Of a DNA stretch of 64,000 bases, positions 26,402 to 41,099 are shown in pieces. Under the pieces are notes generated by a model. The model was not told the origin of the DNA. It worked only from the letters and a program-made list of their open reading frames with translations, and did no database searches. The DNA is from Maea johnstoni (Eukaryota > Annelida > Polychaeta > Spionida > Magelonidae). The position numbers and the translations under genes are program-made. Each line of letters opens with the position of its first letter. Within the stretch, counting starts at the first letter, position 1. The stretch covers positions 55,125,323 through 55,189,322 of the forward strand of contig OZ012685.1 of NCBI GenBank assembly GCA_963942565.1, read 5' to 3'.

Positions 26402-28560
26402 TATTGTCCATTAAGGTTATACCAGGATTATTAAATTATAAAGTTCCTGGTTATACAGAGAAAATTTCTCGATACAGTCACCCTGGACCCAAACCGGCTT
26501 CTTGTCCCCTTTTTTCAATACCATGGTTGATGGCTATAATAGTCATTTAAGCATCTGGAGTTCCAGTGCTGGTTTAAAGACTTCGGGCTGCACCTTCATC
26601 CCTTAGACCAGCGGCTGACCACCCCCTCCCCCCTTCTCTGTATACTCGCGACTCAGCCGCCTGGCTCCGGCATTATAAATCGCATAGATCCCTATTGTAC
26701 TTGAAGAGAGTCGGCTCAAACACGACATCTCCACAACCGGCGCCGGTTGCCAGGCTGTCTACACAGAAAGCTCACCCGGAGTCCCCAGTCATCCTTATAT
26801 GGAAGGCAGCTCCAAACTTAGGGGAAAATTCCTGGAAGCCCAGACTCATTAATATGCATTACCTCCTTATAAGGCCACTCATACCATATTTGGACGAAGC
26901 ACACTGTTCAACTGGCGGTGCACTTGGCCTTGGGATTATTGATTTACTTGAGGGCTAGCCCGGGAAAACTATTTTTAGCCGAGCACGTTGTGTAGTCTCT
27001 GGGACGCCGGCCGGTGTGGCTTCCACGGCTGATCTCCAATATTGAGAGTGGGATGTAAAGGTGGAGAGGGAGATGTATGTTTCAATGGGACAGGCAAACT
27101 TTTTGGGCTTTATTTATAAGTTATTATTCTTTTATTTATAAGAGGCGAGGGGAACAATAGTAAATATATTTTTTGTTGTTGAAAGAATTTTCTTATATTT
27201 TACTACCTTTAAAATACATTCTCCAGGGTTAGTAAAGACACCCTGAAATGCATTTTCAGACATTTCCTGGCACTTGAAATGAGAATTAATCCAAGACGGA
27301 TAACTTATCTTTTTAAATTTTTCTAGGGAAAGATTTTTTTACAAATATTTAGAATTTCTTTCCCATAGTTTATTTTGGGGGAATATAGCCATTGATTTAC
27401 GATAAAAAATATAACATCTTGGTTTATTTTTGTGAACATATCTTTGAATTCACGAAATACTTACTTTCTAAAAGTTCTTAATCATACGGTTCCCAGGCCG
27501 CCGGGCGAGGGCAATAAAAAACGAAAACGTGTTGTTCTGGGTATTCTCACACTGTATGGGGAAAAAATTATTACTAGGCCAACATTCTATAACTGAAATA
27601 GAAAATAAACCAATATCTGCATCCATGCACGCGTTTTCGTTCACCGTTTTGTGGAGTCGCTCTGCCGGATATCTGTCGTCTGCACCTTGGTCTACCTTTC
27701 ATAGCATTTTGCGATGCTATTGCTGTAACACACACAGGGACAATGCCCTGAAGGGGTGTGTAAATCGAACAACCCTTACCCGTTGATCAGTCTAAATATA
27801 CCCCAACCTTGACGTCAGAGCACTATTTCAGAAAAAAGGCGTGAGTAGGGTGATCAATATAAAGGAATGATGGTGCTGTTTACTAGTGCAAGATCGGATG
27901 CACCTGAGACCGACACCATAATAAGCGTTACTGCATGGTCTCATGTACTAAGCACTGAGATAAATAAAAAATGGACGGATCCTTTTAATTTTAAAATGAC
28001 CCCCCCCCCCCACACACACACAAAAACAACAACTAAACAACATAAAAATGGAAATTGGCAAATATTTGAAAATCCCGATCCTGTCCCTTTCTTTTCTGAG
28101 ATGTCAGTTCAAAGCATCCGTTTCAAACGATGTGATATTCCTTAAATACCTCAACCCTTGGCCTTCATGTAAGTTAGCCGTTTTGATTCGTCGAATTCCG
28201 CTGATTCTGAATGAAAACGCCCCTTTTCAAGAACTTACCCCTTCATCTAAATCTTTCCGTTTTCAGGTCTAAACGTTTCTATCAATGAATTGCCATGCAT
28301 GTTGGTGTCTCTTACTATGTACCATAACTACACATACTACCAAAGGTGTCTTATCCACCTTTGATACTACTACACATACTATCATCTCTAATGAAATTTG
28401 GAAGGTTGCGTTGGTGTACGTGGTATATGGAGCAGATTTTTTTCCCCGAATTCATCTATACATTCGTCACCTTTCTGACAATGCAGGCGAACTAGCCAGC
28501 ATCAATGGTTGAAGAATGGTAGGACTACTCAAATAAAATCAACGACGAACTGCAAGTCAC
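26401..28560. other. Gene-free stretch
   Basis: No recognisable gene. Open frames at 26695-26958, 27529-27786 and 27867-28145 lack domain motifs and splice context. A short C run with CACACA lies near 27998-28020. Confidence 0.55.
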
Positions 28561-28567
28561 TAGAAAC

Positions 28568-28655
28568 AGTAGTAGTAGTAGTAATAGTAGTAATAATAAA
28601 AATAAGTCTTTATTAAAAGTCTCACTCAGTATGGATAAATTATTATTATTATTAT

Positions 28656-28715
<60 letters not shown>

Positions 28716-28800
28716 AAGCAGAAATAGTAGCTGCAGCAGGAAGCAACATTAGTAGTAGTAGTAGTAGTAGTAGTACATGTAGTAGTAGTAGTAGCATCAG
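28568..28800. repeat. TAG/TAA trinucleotide microsatellite
   Basis: Imperfect AGT, AAT and ATT triplet runs. The long frames across it encode only Val, Leu or Thr runs. Confidence 0.95.
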
Positions 28801-30020
28801 TACTCCCACGACTCGCCCAGTACATTTCAACCTTTATAGTAAAGGGAAGGGAAAGGATAACTTATCTGGTACAGAAACCTAGATCATTCCATCCACTCTA
28901 GTGGATTACTACCGCAAACAGAAGGTGGACTGGCAAACACGGAGGACAGTGGATACAAACAGTAGATAAGCCTGTACTTGTTGATCGACCTTCATATCTG
29001 CACTGCAGAAAATAAAGAAGTCCAAGGGTTGCTATGCACCTAGTTACTTTATCATAAGGTATAAGGACCCGTAGCATCACTGCAGGTAAAGACACACTGA
29101 AGGATACTTCTGTTGGCCTGCTGATTAAACCGGAGTTTAATTTTCTACAACCTTTTTTAAAACTATTTTTTCTTTTTATTATTAAAATGTTTCTTTGCGA
29201 TATACAATCAAACTCATATCATCTACGTATGGTGTCCTTCCATACATCATATTTCTTTTCAGGTGTTTGTGTACAGGATAACCTAGTCTGGTTTTAATCA
29301 AATGTAGGAATACGTGGAAGGATGAAACATCTCTAACTTTTTAAGTCCCATTTTTGATATTTTTCGCTTTCCTTGTGACGGGCATTTCACTTATGGCATT
29401 GCCTAATTGATTAGAACTACCGGTGAGTCCTTATAGGTCACGAACAAACTCACACCTTATATAAGACATCATACACCTCAGAGTATGATATAATTATAAC
29501 TATGTAGAACACGTCTATGGTCCATACCAAGTAGAAGTACTCCTACCAATATGACATGCAATATGTTGCAGCGTATGTGGTAGTGGAAGCAGATTGTCCT
29601 GTTATTTCATAAAGCAATTAAGAGTAACAGCTGACCAACTGCTTATTCTTGCTGTAATAAGGCGGCAAATTGGGGGCATATCTGGACAGAAACATGTGGC
29701 CCATGATACGTCTGATATGCCAGGAAGCAGTGGTCCCATACCATAATCTCGAATACTGGTGATACGAGCGATAGGGCAGGGCTTGAAATGTACCTCGTGC
29801 GAGTGGATGGTCCGACCATCAACACATTCGTGCTTAGAGATCTCCTTGTCCAGTTATCTCGAGGGATATCTGGTCCAGACTCCTGCTTACCACTAGCCCC
29901 ATAGCCTGAGGTTACAGATAAATTGTTGCGATAATGATAAGTGCCTTTGCAGCCCTGCTGGCTGTAGGAAAAGTGGTATATTACATGTAAGACCATGCTC
30001 AGAGGAATTTCAAGGATATA
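28801..30020. other. Gene-free stretch before the foldback element
   Basis: I see no exon of a known family. An antisense frame at 29643-30050 (135 codons) has no motif I recognise; its 5' end runs into the terminal repeat of the foldback element. Confidence 0.5.
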
Positions 30021-31710
30021 GTCCAGGCAATCTAGCCCAAAAATGGGCATTTCAAAAAACTAATTGCAACAGAATTTTTTTTGCCACAATGCATTTCTCT
30101 AAGGTCCCCAGATCAACATACTAAAAGTCCTAAGGAATCCTCGCACGGGAAATATGCTAATTTGCATAAATCCAATATGGCCGCCAACAAATTAGAAATG
30201 GCTATATCTCTGTAACTGAATTATGGTTTTGAGTAATAAAAACACCTATACTAGGGTTTTCAGGTACAAGGATTCATTTAAGATACCTTTCAAAACATTT
30301 ATCGTATAAGCTCATTTGCATAAATCCAATATGGCCGCCAACAATGAGAAATGGCTATATCTCTGTAACCGAATTATGGTTTTGAGTAATAAAAACACCT
30401 ATACTAGGTTTTTCAGGTACAAGGATTCATTTAAGATACCTTTCAAAACATTTATCGTATAAGCTCATTTGCATAAATCCAATATGGCTGTCACCGATTG
30501 AGAAATGGTTATATCTCAGAAATCAAATCTCATTATTAGTTGTATGCTATAGTCTTTAGGTGCTAAAGCTCATTTAAGATGTCTTTCAACACACTTATTT
30601 TTCTTTTCAGATTTGTATAATCTCAGCATGTGAAAATGCTAATTTGCATAAATCCAATATGGCCACCAACAGATGAGAAATGACTATATATTCATAACCA
30701 AATCATGGTTTTAAGTCATGAAAAAATCTATACTACGGTGTTTTCAAATACAAGGATTCATTAGAAATGCGTTTGTTTCAATAGAGTTATAAGCTCATTT
30801 GAATAAAGCCAATATGGCTGCCTATAAAATAAATGAGAAATGGCTATATCTCAGCAACCAAAACTAATCTTTTAGTCACGAAAATTTGTATCCTGAGGTC
30901 TTATAGGTGCTAAAACTCAAAATGCTTAAAATGTCTTTCAACACAATTATTTCTTTGGACATTATGCATAATATTAGCATGGGAAAATGTGTACATTTGC
31001 ATAAATCCAACATATAATTTGGCAATATTCATAATGCTTAACTCCAATTTTTTGTTAATTGAAATTCTGGTCACAGGGTGTATGTCATGTGAGTGTATTG
31101 ATCACCAGTGATCAGACAATGTTTATAGAAACCTCTGCCAATTTCTACCTGCCTGGAGAAGGTAGTAACAATAGGCAAGGTAGTGATGAAAGGGTCGGGG
31201 GTTCTGTAAGGGTAAACACATACTGTTGACCGGTGATCTGAGCATTTATACAAAACCCCCTATCCATTTCTTGCTACCAGGAGAAGGTGGCGAACACATG
31301 GCCTTCCTGGTGATTGAAGGGAGGGGGGGGGTTCTGTAAGGCTAAACACATACTGTCCACCAGTGATCTGGACATGTACATTTAAACCCCAACCAATTCC
31401 CTACCTGCCAGGAGAAGGTGGTAAACACAAGACAAGCTGGCGATTAAAGGGAGGGGGGTGGGGGGGTTCTGTAAGGGTAACACATACTATTGACCAGTGA
31501 TCTGGACATACTATATTAAAACTTTAAAACCCCTACCCATTTCTAGCTGCCAGGAGAAGGTGGCAAACACAAGGCCTGCTAGTGATTTAAGAGGGAGTCC
31601 TGTAAGGGTAAACATGTACCATTGACACAGGGTACATTTAATGATAGCTTATTGTCTACTCCCCTTATTTCTCAGTTATTCCCCAGATGACAGCTAAGAC
31701 CTTGCCTCAA

Positions 31711-31980
31711 TTTCTCAGTCATTCTACAGATGAAAGGACCATGTCTTCAATTCTCAGGCATTCCACAGATTTCAGATTGCCTTCATTTCTCAGTCATTCA
31801 CCAGATGACAGGACCACATCCTCATTTCTCAGTCATTGCCCAGATGACAGGATCACGCTTTCATTTCTCAGTCATTCCCCAGATGACAGGACTGCGCTTT
31901 CCTTTCTCAATCGTTCACCAGATGACAGGATCACGCTTTCATTTCTCAGTCATACCCCAGATGACAGGACCCTGCCCACT
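31711..31980 (+). repeat. 39-bp tandem repeat at the centre of the foldback element
   Basis: Seven units start at 31711, 31750, 31786, 31825, 31864, 31903 and 31942 (39 bp apart except one of 36). The core is TTTCTCAGTCATTC followed by CAGATGACAGGA. Because 39 and 36 are multiples of three, overlapping frames stay open and read a 13-residue repeat (FLSHSPDDRT). I regard this as a minisatellite, not a protein gene. Confidence 0.85.
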
Positions 31981-31988
31981 AACTCTCT

Positions 31989-32202
31989 TTAACCCGTTCA
32001 TGCCAAGTGTCCCTCTGGATAAACATTGTCTGATTCTCTGATTATTTTTTAAGTTAACTTGATTTCACATTATATTTGAGGGATTTGTTTTGAGTTTACA
32101 GTAACATCTCTCCTTCAATCAGCTTTTGAAAGATTTTGTTGTTAGAGGGATATCACTGAAATAGGCAGGCTTTTTTGGGCACTACAGGTGTGTATGGGTT
32201 AA
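31989..32202. mobile_element. TTAACCC-family MITE nested in the foldback element
   Basis: Ends TTAACCCGTTCATGCC and TGTGTATGGGTTAA, both with terminal TTAA, are inverted repeats. It is related to 9767-9993 and 18022-18255 and lies between the two arms, so it inserted after the foldback element was formed. Confidence 0.65.
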
Positions 32203-33921
32203 GGCTTATTGAGTGTTTACCCTTACAGTCATGGATTGACCTTAATGATCGTATAGGGTTATTTCCCCCTGGAGCATGTGATTTTGTATGACTTGTGTTT
32301 GCCATCTTCTCCTGGCAGCTAGAAATGGGTAAGGGTTTCAACATGCATCCATGTTCAGATCCCTGGTCAACAGTATGTATTTACCTAGTTTATAGAAACC
32401 ACAACCACCCCCCCCCCCCCCTCCCTTAAATCACTGGTATGCCTTGTGGTTGCCATCTTCTCCTGGCAGCTAGAAATGGATAGGGGTATCAGATCACTGG
32501 CCAACAGTATGTGTTTACCCTTACAGAAATCAACCCCCCTTTGGTCATTAGCATGCCTTGCTTTTGCCACCTTTTCCGGGTAGCTAGAAATGGGTAAGGG
32601 TTTCAATATACATATCCATATCATTGGTCAACAGTATGTGTTTACCCTTAAAGACCCCCCCCCCTTTTTTTTAATCACTATTATGCCTTATAATGTTTGC
32701 CACCTTCTCCTGGCAGTTTGCAATTGGTAGGGGTTTCAATATATATTTTTCAGATCGCTGGTCAACAATATACTCACATGACATATACCCTGTGATGAGT
32801 CAAGCGTCATGTTGGATTTATGCAAATTATTATTTTCCCATGCTGAGATTATGCAAATGACCAAAGAAATAATTGTGTTGAAAGACATTCTAAATGAGCT
32901 TTAGTACCTAAAGACCTGAAGATACAAATTTTCATGATTAAAAAAATGAGATTTGATTGCTGAGATATAGCCATTTCTCATTCATAAGTGGCCATATTGG
33001 ATTTATGCAAATGAGCTTATAAGAGAGTCGTTTTGAAAGGTATTTCAAATGAATCCTTGTAGTACCTGAAAACCTTAATATAGGTTTTTTCATTATTTAA
33101 AACCGAGATTTAGTTACAGATACAGCCATTTCTCATTTGTTAGCAGCCAATCGTATTTATGCAAATTAGCATTTTCTCATGACGAGGATATGCAAATTTT
33201 TAATATAGAAATAATTATGTTGAAAGATATTTTAAAGGGCTTTAGCACCTATTTAAAGGGCTTTAGCACCTAAGGACCTCAGGATACAAATTTGCATGAC
33301 TCAAAAATTAATATTGGTTGTTAAGAAATAGCTATTTCTCATTTTTTGGCAGCCATGTTGGATTTATGCAAATGAGTTTATAGGATAATTGTAATGAAAA
33401 GTTTTTCAAATGAATCCTTGTCCCTGAAAACCCCAGTATAGGCTTTTTCATGACTTAAAACTATGATTCGGTTACAGAGATATAGCCATTTGTCATCTGT
33501 TGGCGGCAATATTGGATTTATGCAAATTAGCTTATACGATAAATGTTTTGAAAGGTATCTTAAATAAATCCTTGTACCTGAAAACCCTAGAATAGGTGTT
33601 TTTGTTACTCAAAACCGTGATTCGGTTACAGAGATATAGCCATTTCTAATTTGTTGGCGGCCATATTGGATTTATGCAAATTAGCATATTTCCCGTGCGA
33701 GGATTCCTTAGGACTTCTAGTATGTTGATCTGGGGACCTTATGAAAATGCATTGTGGCAAAATAATTTCTGTTGCAATTAGTTTTTTGAAAAATGCTAGT
33801 TTGCCTGGACTAGTAAGAGAATAACATTTGACACATCACTTGCCCTTTAGTGCAAGTCCTAAAAGAAATACATGGGGTAAAAGGGGTTTAACTTAGAATT
33901 TTCTTTTATTTATTTATTCTT

Positions 33922-33929
<8 letters not shown>

Positions 33930-33952
<23 letters not shown>

Positions 33953-33958
33953 GGGGGG
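33930..33958. repeat. Poly-G homopolymer
   Basis: T run followed by about 28 G. Frames starting in it (poly-Gly) are artefacts; length is probably unreliable. Confidence 0.9.
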
Positions 33959-36142
33959 AATTTTGCGGAATTTAGCAAAATTACGGGTATGTATTCTTGG
34001 GTGTGACCAAGGCATTTCGAAAATCGAGAGTCCCAATTGTTATTATCAACTCTCTCACACTAACTGCTCATTGTATCGCCCAGAATTCTTTGTGGGATGG
34101 CCTTATACTGCAGTTAGAAGTGCTTTTGTTGATATATTCTCAGCATCGTGGGAATTTGCCATTACGATTACGGATCCACCAAGTTCGATACCCAGAATTG
34201 GAATTCAACTTCCTTTTCAGAATTCATGAAAGGAGGTGGGGGTGGGGGGTCATCCTCGCCCTTGGCCAATATTACCCCGAGGCCCAGTGGTCTACCTATT
34301 AGATTTTCATTACCGACTTATTCAAGGGTGTAAGGGTGCGCTTTTATAAGTATCCCTTGGATCTGGGATTCTTTTGAAAATGAATGAAATGAAGGGAGGG
34401 ATGAAATGTATAACTATCAGAAATGTTTGATCTATGAATGAAATAATTTTATAGATAACTTAAAATTGTACGGAGTTACATGGATCTGTCAGACTTATTC
34501 AATTTCTAAATCATTTGGTCGTCTCGGTGGTCCGACATTTTCCAAGTGCTGGGATATTGTCATGGGCAAATTTCAACAATCTTAAATATCGGTCCCTTCG
34601 CTGAGCAATATTCACAAACTATCATTGGCTTATTAGACTTGTCTATATAGGAAAATTAGTTACAACTCATCTTTATATAATGTATAACATTCACAATACT
34701 TGTTCAGTGATTGGACTTATCTGTAATGTCTATATTTCGTTTAGCTAACCACCAGGATCCCCATACAGGGATTCTATTTCGGGTCATGTCATCAAGCTAC
34801 CATGAGTACTACAAATGACTGAGCATACTGCACCACTTGGTCTTATAGCATACGTTTCATCTTCTCGAAATGTTTGGTACATCTTTGAAAGGTATATAAA
34901 TATTGGAATAGAACTTTGCCTAATCACCATACTTTTTCCATGTCAAGGCTAAACAGGAGTCATGACTGGCCAGTTGTTGATGAAGAAAAAATGGGAGTAC
35001 TCAAGGTTAAGTATCAACTGACGCAAGCCAACTGGGAACTTCCTTAATTAACCCACCAATGCTTGGGGGGAGTTCCTGTGTAAATTGTCCAGTGGATCCA
35101 AGATACCTTTGAAAATGATTTTGGGATTGAGAATGCTTTTACAGAATATTAGAAGGGTTGTTGGAAATATTCTGAATAATTCCTACAAATATTTCCCAAA
35201 CTTCGCTTTTGCCTGCAAGATTTCATCAAAAACGTCAGGCCGCTTTTGGCAGGTGAGATCATTAATTGGGGGTAAATGCCCGAGGTTGGTATTGCCTCCC
35301 ATTTGGCAGTGCTGAGAGAGCAAGCAGACAAGTGCTCAGAAACTGGGCATTCAGTTTTCAAGGCAGACCAAAATCATGTTGGTCATGGACAACAATTGGT
35401 TGTCCAAAAATGATGTTTTTTAGGATGGCACAAGTTAGGAAGTTATAAAGCTGTGTAGTATAGGGATTAAGATTTTTAGTAGGGCTATGCATTAAGGATT
35501 TTATTTTTGATACCACCATTTATAGGAGGGATTCATCACAGAAAGCAAGTTTGAGGTGATTGAAGAATTCACAACACTTTTTCAATCATGTCTTTCGACA
35601 AAACTTCTCAGAGTATCATGAAGGCGGAATTATATTGGTTTAGGCATGAATGAGTAAAATAACTCTGCCAAGCACCAACCATCAATCCTACCCAGATACT
35701 TCTTAAGCCGCACTACTTATTCACCTTGGTAGCAGACCGGAAATTCAAGGTAAGTTTAAACTTCATGGGTAATCCAATAACTAGATTAGGCAAGAGTGGG
35801 CTTGGGCATATTTTACCGAAATTCTGAGAATGGTAGGATAAACGGTCAAGTAGTTTGGACTTTGCTCTAAATGTAATTCTGACAAGATCTCCACCAACAG
35901 GGTACTGGCTAGGCCAATGTTGAGAAATTCTGAACGACTGCCATTTGATGGACATCTACTTTTCAAGGGAGCAAGACCAATAATGTATTCATACTGGTTT
36001 GACTAGTTACCAAAGAGAATGTTTGAAGTTTGGGGCTACAATTCATCAAGGTGTCCCTTAAATATATTCATGCCTGTGGTATTAGTAGCTTTAAGACACA
36101 AGAGGACTAGGATTAAGCCACCATTTAATCGATAGCTACAAC
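33959..36142. other. Gene-free stretch
   Basis: No recognisable exon. Frames of 60-100 codons on both strands near 34000-34330, 35085-35450 and 35713-35966 overlap one another and show no motif. Confidence 0.5.
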
Positions 36143-36438
36143 CATGGTCTTAGCCAGCAGGGCGTCTGGGTGCCTTTTTGGACACCCCTCTTAAAAAGAA
36201 CCTCTCAGGACACCCAAATTTTTTTGTGGAATTTCTAAAAATCTCAATCTGATAATTCAATATTTTTTTTTATCTCCTGATAATTCCCATGACATTGTTT
36301 AACGGTATCATGCATTATTTTGATGAATTTATATGGTTGAAATGAGTATATTGTGATCCCCTTAAAAATTTGGACGTCCATAAATTTTACAACTGCCAAA
36401 TTTAGGCACCCAGTTTCTAAATCCTGGCTAAGACACTG
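36143..36438. mobile_element. hAT-type MITE, 296 bp
   Basis: Left end CATGGTCTTAGCCAGCAGGG and right end CCTGGCTAAGACACTG are inverted. The flanks GCTACAAC (36135-36142) and CCTACAAC (36439-36446) are an 8-bp target duplication with one mismatch, as made by hAT transposases. Same family as 52196-52517 and 63552-63794. Confidence 0.8.
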
Positions 36439-36570
36439 CCTACAACTTTCACAAAAACATACCAGATCTGAATGGGCTTTTTAGGAATGCTACAAGCATG
36501 AGCATGTCAACTAATGGTAATCAGATATTCAAAGATAAACAACAGCACAAAGTAGATCTTATTAAATATT

Positions 36571-36576
36571 TTTAAT
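36571..36576 (-). other. Possible actin polyadenylation signal
   Basis: The minus strand reads ATTAAA, the commonest variant signal, 387 bases after the stop codon. No AATAAA was found between it and the stop. Confidence 0.4.
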
Positions 36577-36962
36577 AACGTAGCAAAAACTTGGGATACA
36601 AGTTTTCATTTTTCTGTTTTTTTTTTCTTCACATCGCTCCTGATGGGGAAAACAAACTTTATACAATAGACAGTTCCAAATCTTACAATGGCTTTGGCAA
36701 ATGGAATGTTTTGACACTACATTTCACGCAAATTGTTCATGCGGTCAGCAGAATTCGCAGAGAACTGTGCCGGGTTGTAACCTCGGAGCCAAGACACCAC
36801 AAGACTAGATTCTTTTTAAGGTCCTGCAGCATTCTCCTCTCATGCGAGACAACACATGATACAAAAATAGTCTGCAAGACTAATACCCAACCGGACCCAG
36901 TGTCAGAGGGTCCGTAGTACTGGCCACAGTGTTCACAAGTCACGTAGTAGGAATAATACTGT

Positions 36963-39009
<2,047 letters not shown>

Positions 39010-40058
39010 TCAAGTAATGCATTATATTGCCTAAAGCTTCAATAAGAAATTGTATGTAAACATACTATAATCCACCTCTAGAGCCAATTCTTTTACAGGC
39101 ATTCAAAGTGATCCAGGTTTAATTTTAGGTTTTCACACGCAAGTCCATCTGATGCACACCTTCAGATTGAGAAAACCCTTTCAATGGGATGGACATATAT
39201 TGAACAACAAATTCAAGTGATTCCAATTATTACCTGCAAGCGTTATTAAATATCATGTTTGCCAATCAATGCTCAAAAAAATTCAATAAATAAATTTGGA
39301 TAAATATTGGGTGCGCGTGAACTGTTACTTTTGATTGCCAGTGAGTAGAAGCCATCAAGTACATGTATATTAAAAATTCGCATCGCACATAGTCAATCTG
39401 ACATGAGCAAGACATCTGTTCAAGCAAAATCACGAACACGTGTACCGGCAACTGCTGCAATTATGCAAATCTAACGCCGTCTGCGAGCAGGGCACTCATG
39501 ACTATGTTAATCGGACTACCGATTACAGAAAATGCACAGCATGAAGAACAATTAGGCGATCAGACAAGCATGTGGTCACACATCTAATTAGTGATTCATG
39601 ATATGCGTCACTACTGAAAGACTGCGATGGTCTTTCTTAGCCACAATGAATGAAGCACCGACCAAGTTTGGCCATAAATATGCAAGGATCTATAATAGCA
39701 GGTGCGCCCTACTCTACCGAGAAAGACATTTATTCAAACCTTTTCTGTAGAATATTTAGTTCAGTAATCAAATTAAATCTTTTGCAAAGAAAGCTCATAA
39801 ACCTGCTAATGACAGGTCATCATATCTTCATTCATGAAATCATGCGTGCATAACTCGTTGATGGATAGCAACGAAACATTTGAAGTAAGTGCGTTGCGAT
39901 GTTCACAAATCCTGGCGAATAGCCGAATACACCCTTAGGCATTTAAAATAAAATAAAACGGAAACTGCGAACTAACGACCACTAATTAAAATTTCAATTG
40001 CAGGAAACGGTCTATTCTAAGACCAAGGTGCAGCACGAGTAGTCACCTCATATCGTGA

Positions 40059-40068
40059 CCATATATGG
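40059..40068. promoter_or_regulatory. CArG box in actin intron 1
   Basis: A second perfect CCATATATGG, about 580 bp inside intron 1, with a CCAAT-type GATTGGCTCG 26 bases away. Vertebrate beta-actin genes also carry a conserved intron-1 CArG box. Confidence 0.65.
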
Positions 40069-40642
40069 CAAGGCCGGCTAGTCCCGCCTTCTGATTGGCT
40101 CGCGCTCTACACTCGATTTCAAACCCAAAATGGACAAAAATCCTCAGACAAAACTTCTAAAAATCTAACTGCAACCATTTATTCCTGCAACAAACCCGTG
40201 TTTGCATGCGCTAGTTTTCTTGAAAACTATCAATTCATTTACAAATTGTATAGCTTTGGTGGTTTTCTAAAAGCACGCGCGTGGATGAAACCGCGCATAA
40301 ATCACCGACGCTCAGCAAGTCGTGCACGCATACAAAAAAAAGCCGGCCGGTGCCAATATTACAGCCGATATAACTGGAAGTACACACGACCAACATTCAA
40401 TTTTCTCAACACATTTAGCAGATACGTGTAGACATCAGTAGCGCACGCGATCAGATTGCATTTCACGAAAATTCAGTCAATATACGGCAAAAATCCCGTT
40501 TATTGTCCCTAAACTAAACGCATAGCAACGCACTGCTATGAACGCATACCTTCTTGCGAAAGCCTGCACGTATTATCAGGTAGGGCGTAAATTGTAACAC
40601 TTGCTCTCAAAAATGTTCTTAAAATATATAAAATGTCCTTAC

Positions 40643-40726
40643 CTTTGGAAGAAGACTTGTCTCACACTGTGGCACTGCTTGAGCAACTGACAGTCTGACC
40701 GTTTGCGGATCTATGTAAGTAGCTGC
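40643..40726 (-). other. Actin 5' UTR exon 1 (inferred)
   Basis: The minus strand reads CTTCTTCCAAAG/GTAAGG with the donor at 40642-40641. The matching acceptor TTCTTTCAG/GAAATACC is at 38984-38982, so intron 1 (about 1.66 kb) interrupts the 5' UTR 23 bases before the ATG at 38958. The 5' end at about 40726 is inferred from the TATA-like element and is uncertain. A non-coding first exon with a long first intron is typical of animal actin genes. Confidence 0.75.
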
Positions 40727-40746
40727 ACCGCGGATGCTCGTTGATT

Positions 40747-40756
40747 GATATAATAG
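40747..40756 (-). promoter_or_regulatory. TATA-like box of the actin gene
   Basis: The minus strand reads CTATTATATC, about 30 bases upstream of the inferred start of exon 1. No initiator motif was resolved. Confidence 0.5.
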
Positions 40757-40990
40757 GGGTGCAAGGTTATTTGTACGAAGTGTCTATGTTGTAATCACTC
40801 TTAATACCATTTTATACGTACTTACAAGAATTAAACTAATCTACCACTAGTTAGCAAAATTCGGAACAACACTTATGCATCAAAAATTTGGAAAATTCTT
40901 TATAATTTCTCCTATTTTTTATACCGGCAACAACCTATCTCCCCTCTCTGCAACAATACGTACAATCCGTGTTACACCTGACATTGTTGT

Positions 40991-41000
40991 CCATATATGG
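40991..41000. promoter_or_regulatory. CArG box (SRF site), actin promoter
   Basis: CCATATATGG, a perfect and self-complementary CC(A/T)6GG, about 270 bp upstream of the inferred actin start. A weaker CTAAATATGG is at 41065-41074. An inverted CCAAT (GATTGG) lies between them near 41023. SRF binding to such sites drives actin genes in many animals. Confidence 0.75.
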
Positions 41001-41099
41001 AGTTGGCCGCCTTTCGCTTGACATGATTGGTCAAAAAGTCTTGAGTACTGCTATATCACATGATCTAAATATGGAGTCTGAATCACATCTGACTCAGTC

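Larger units (their letters stand above)
30021..33810. mobile_element. 3.8-kb palindromic foldback-like DNA element
   Basis: The outer ends are inverted: GTCCAGGCAA at 30021 and TTGCCTGGAC ending at 33810, each next to TA, a possible TA target duplication. The arms continue as inverted copies for about 1.6 kb each. Outer part of each arm: a tandem of units of about 155-175 bp holding TTTGCATAAATCCAATATGG (left arm units near 30174, 30329, 30481, 30656, 30811; inverted counterparts at 32800-33690). Inner part: a second tandem with CCAGGAGAAGGTGG and GTAAGGGTAAACACATACT (left 31085-31620, right 32205-32790). The centre holds a 39-bp repeat and a nested MITE. No transposase frame is visible. The structure resembles foldback or Galileo-type elements with repeated long arms, but I cannot assign a family. 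Confidence 0.8.

Noticed and set aside
31687-32041. Open frames of about 100 codons with a 13-residue repeat (FLSHSPDDRT)
   Set aside because: The period of 39 bp keeps two overlapping frames open equally; it lies inside a transposon-like palindrome and has no start context or conserved domain.
30021-33810. CRISPR-like or satellite array
   Set aside because: The repeats are adjacent without spacers and mirrored in two arms, in a eukaryotic genome; a foldback element explains them.
35085-35966. Possible exons in overlapping frames on both strands
   Set aside because: No domain, no consistent splice sites and frames of similar length on both strands.
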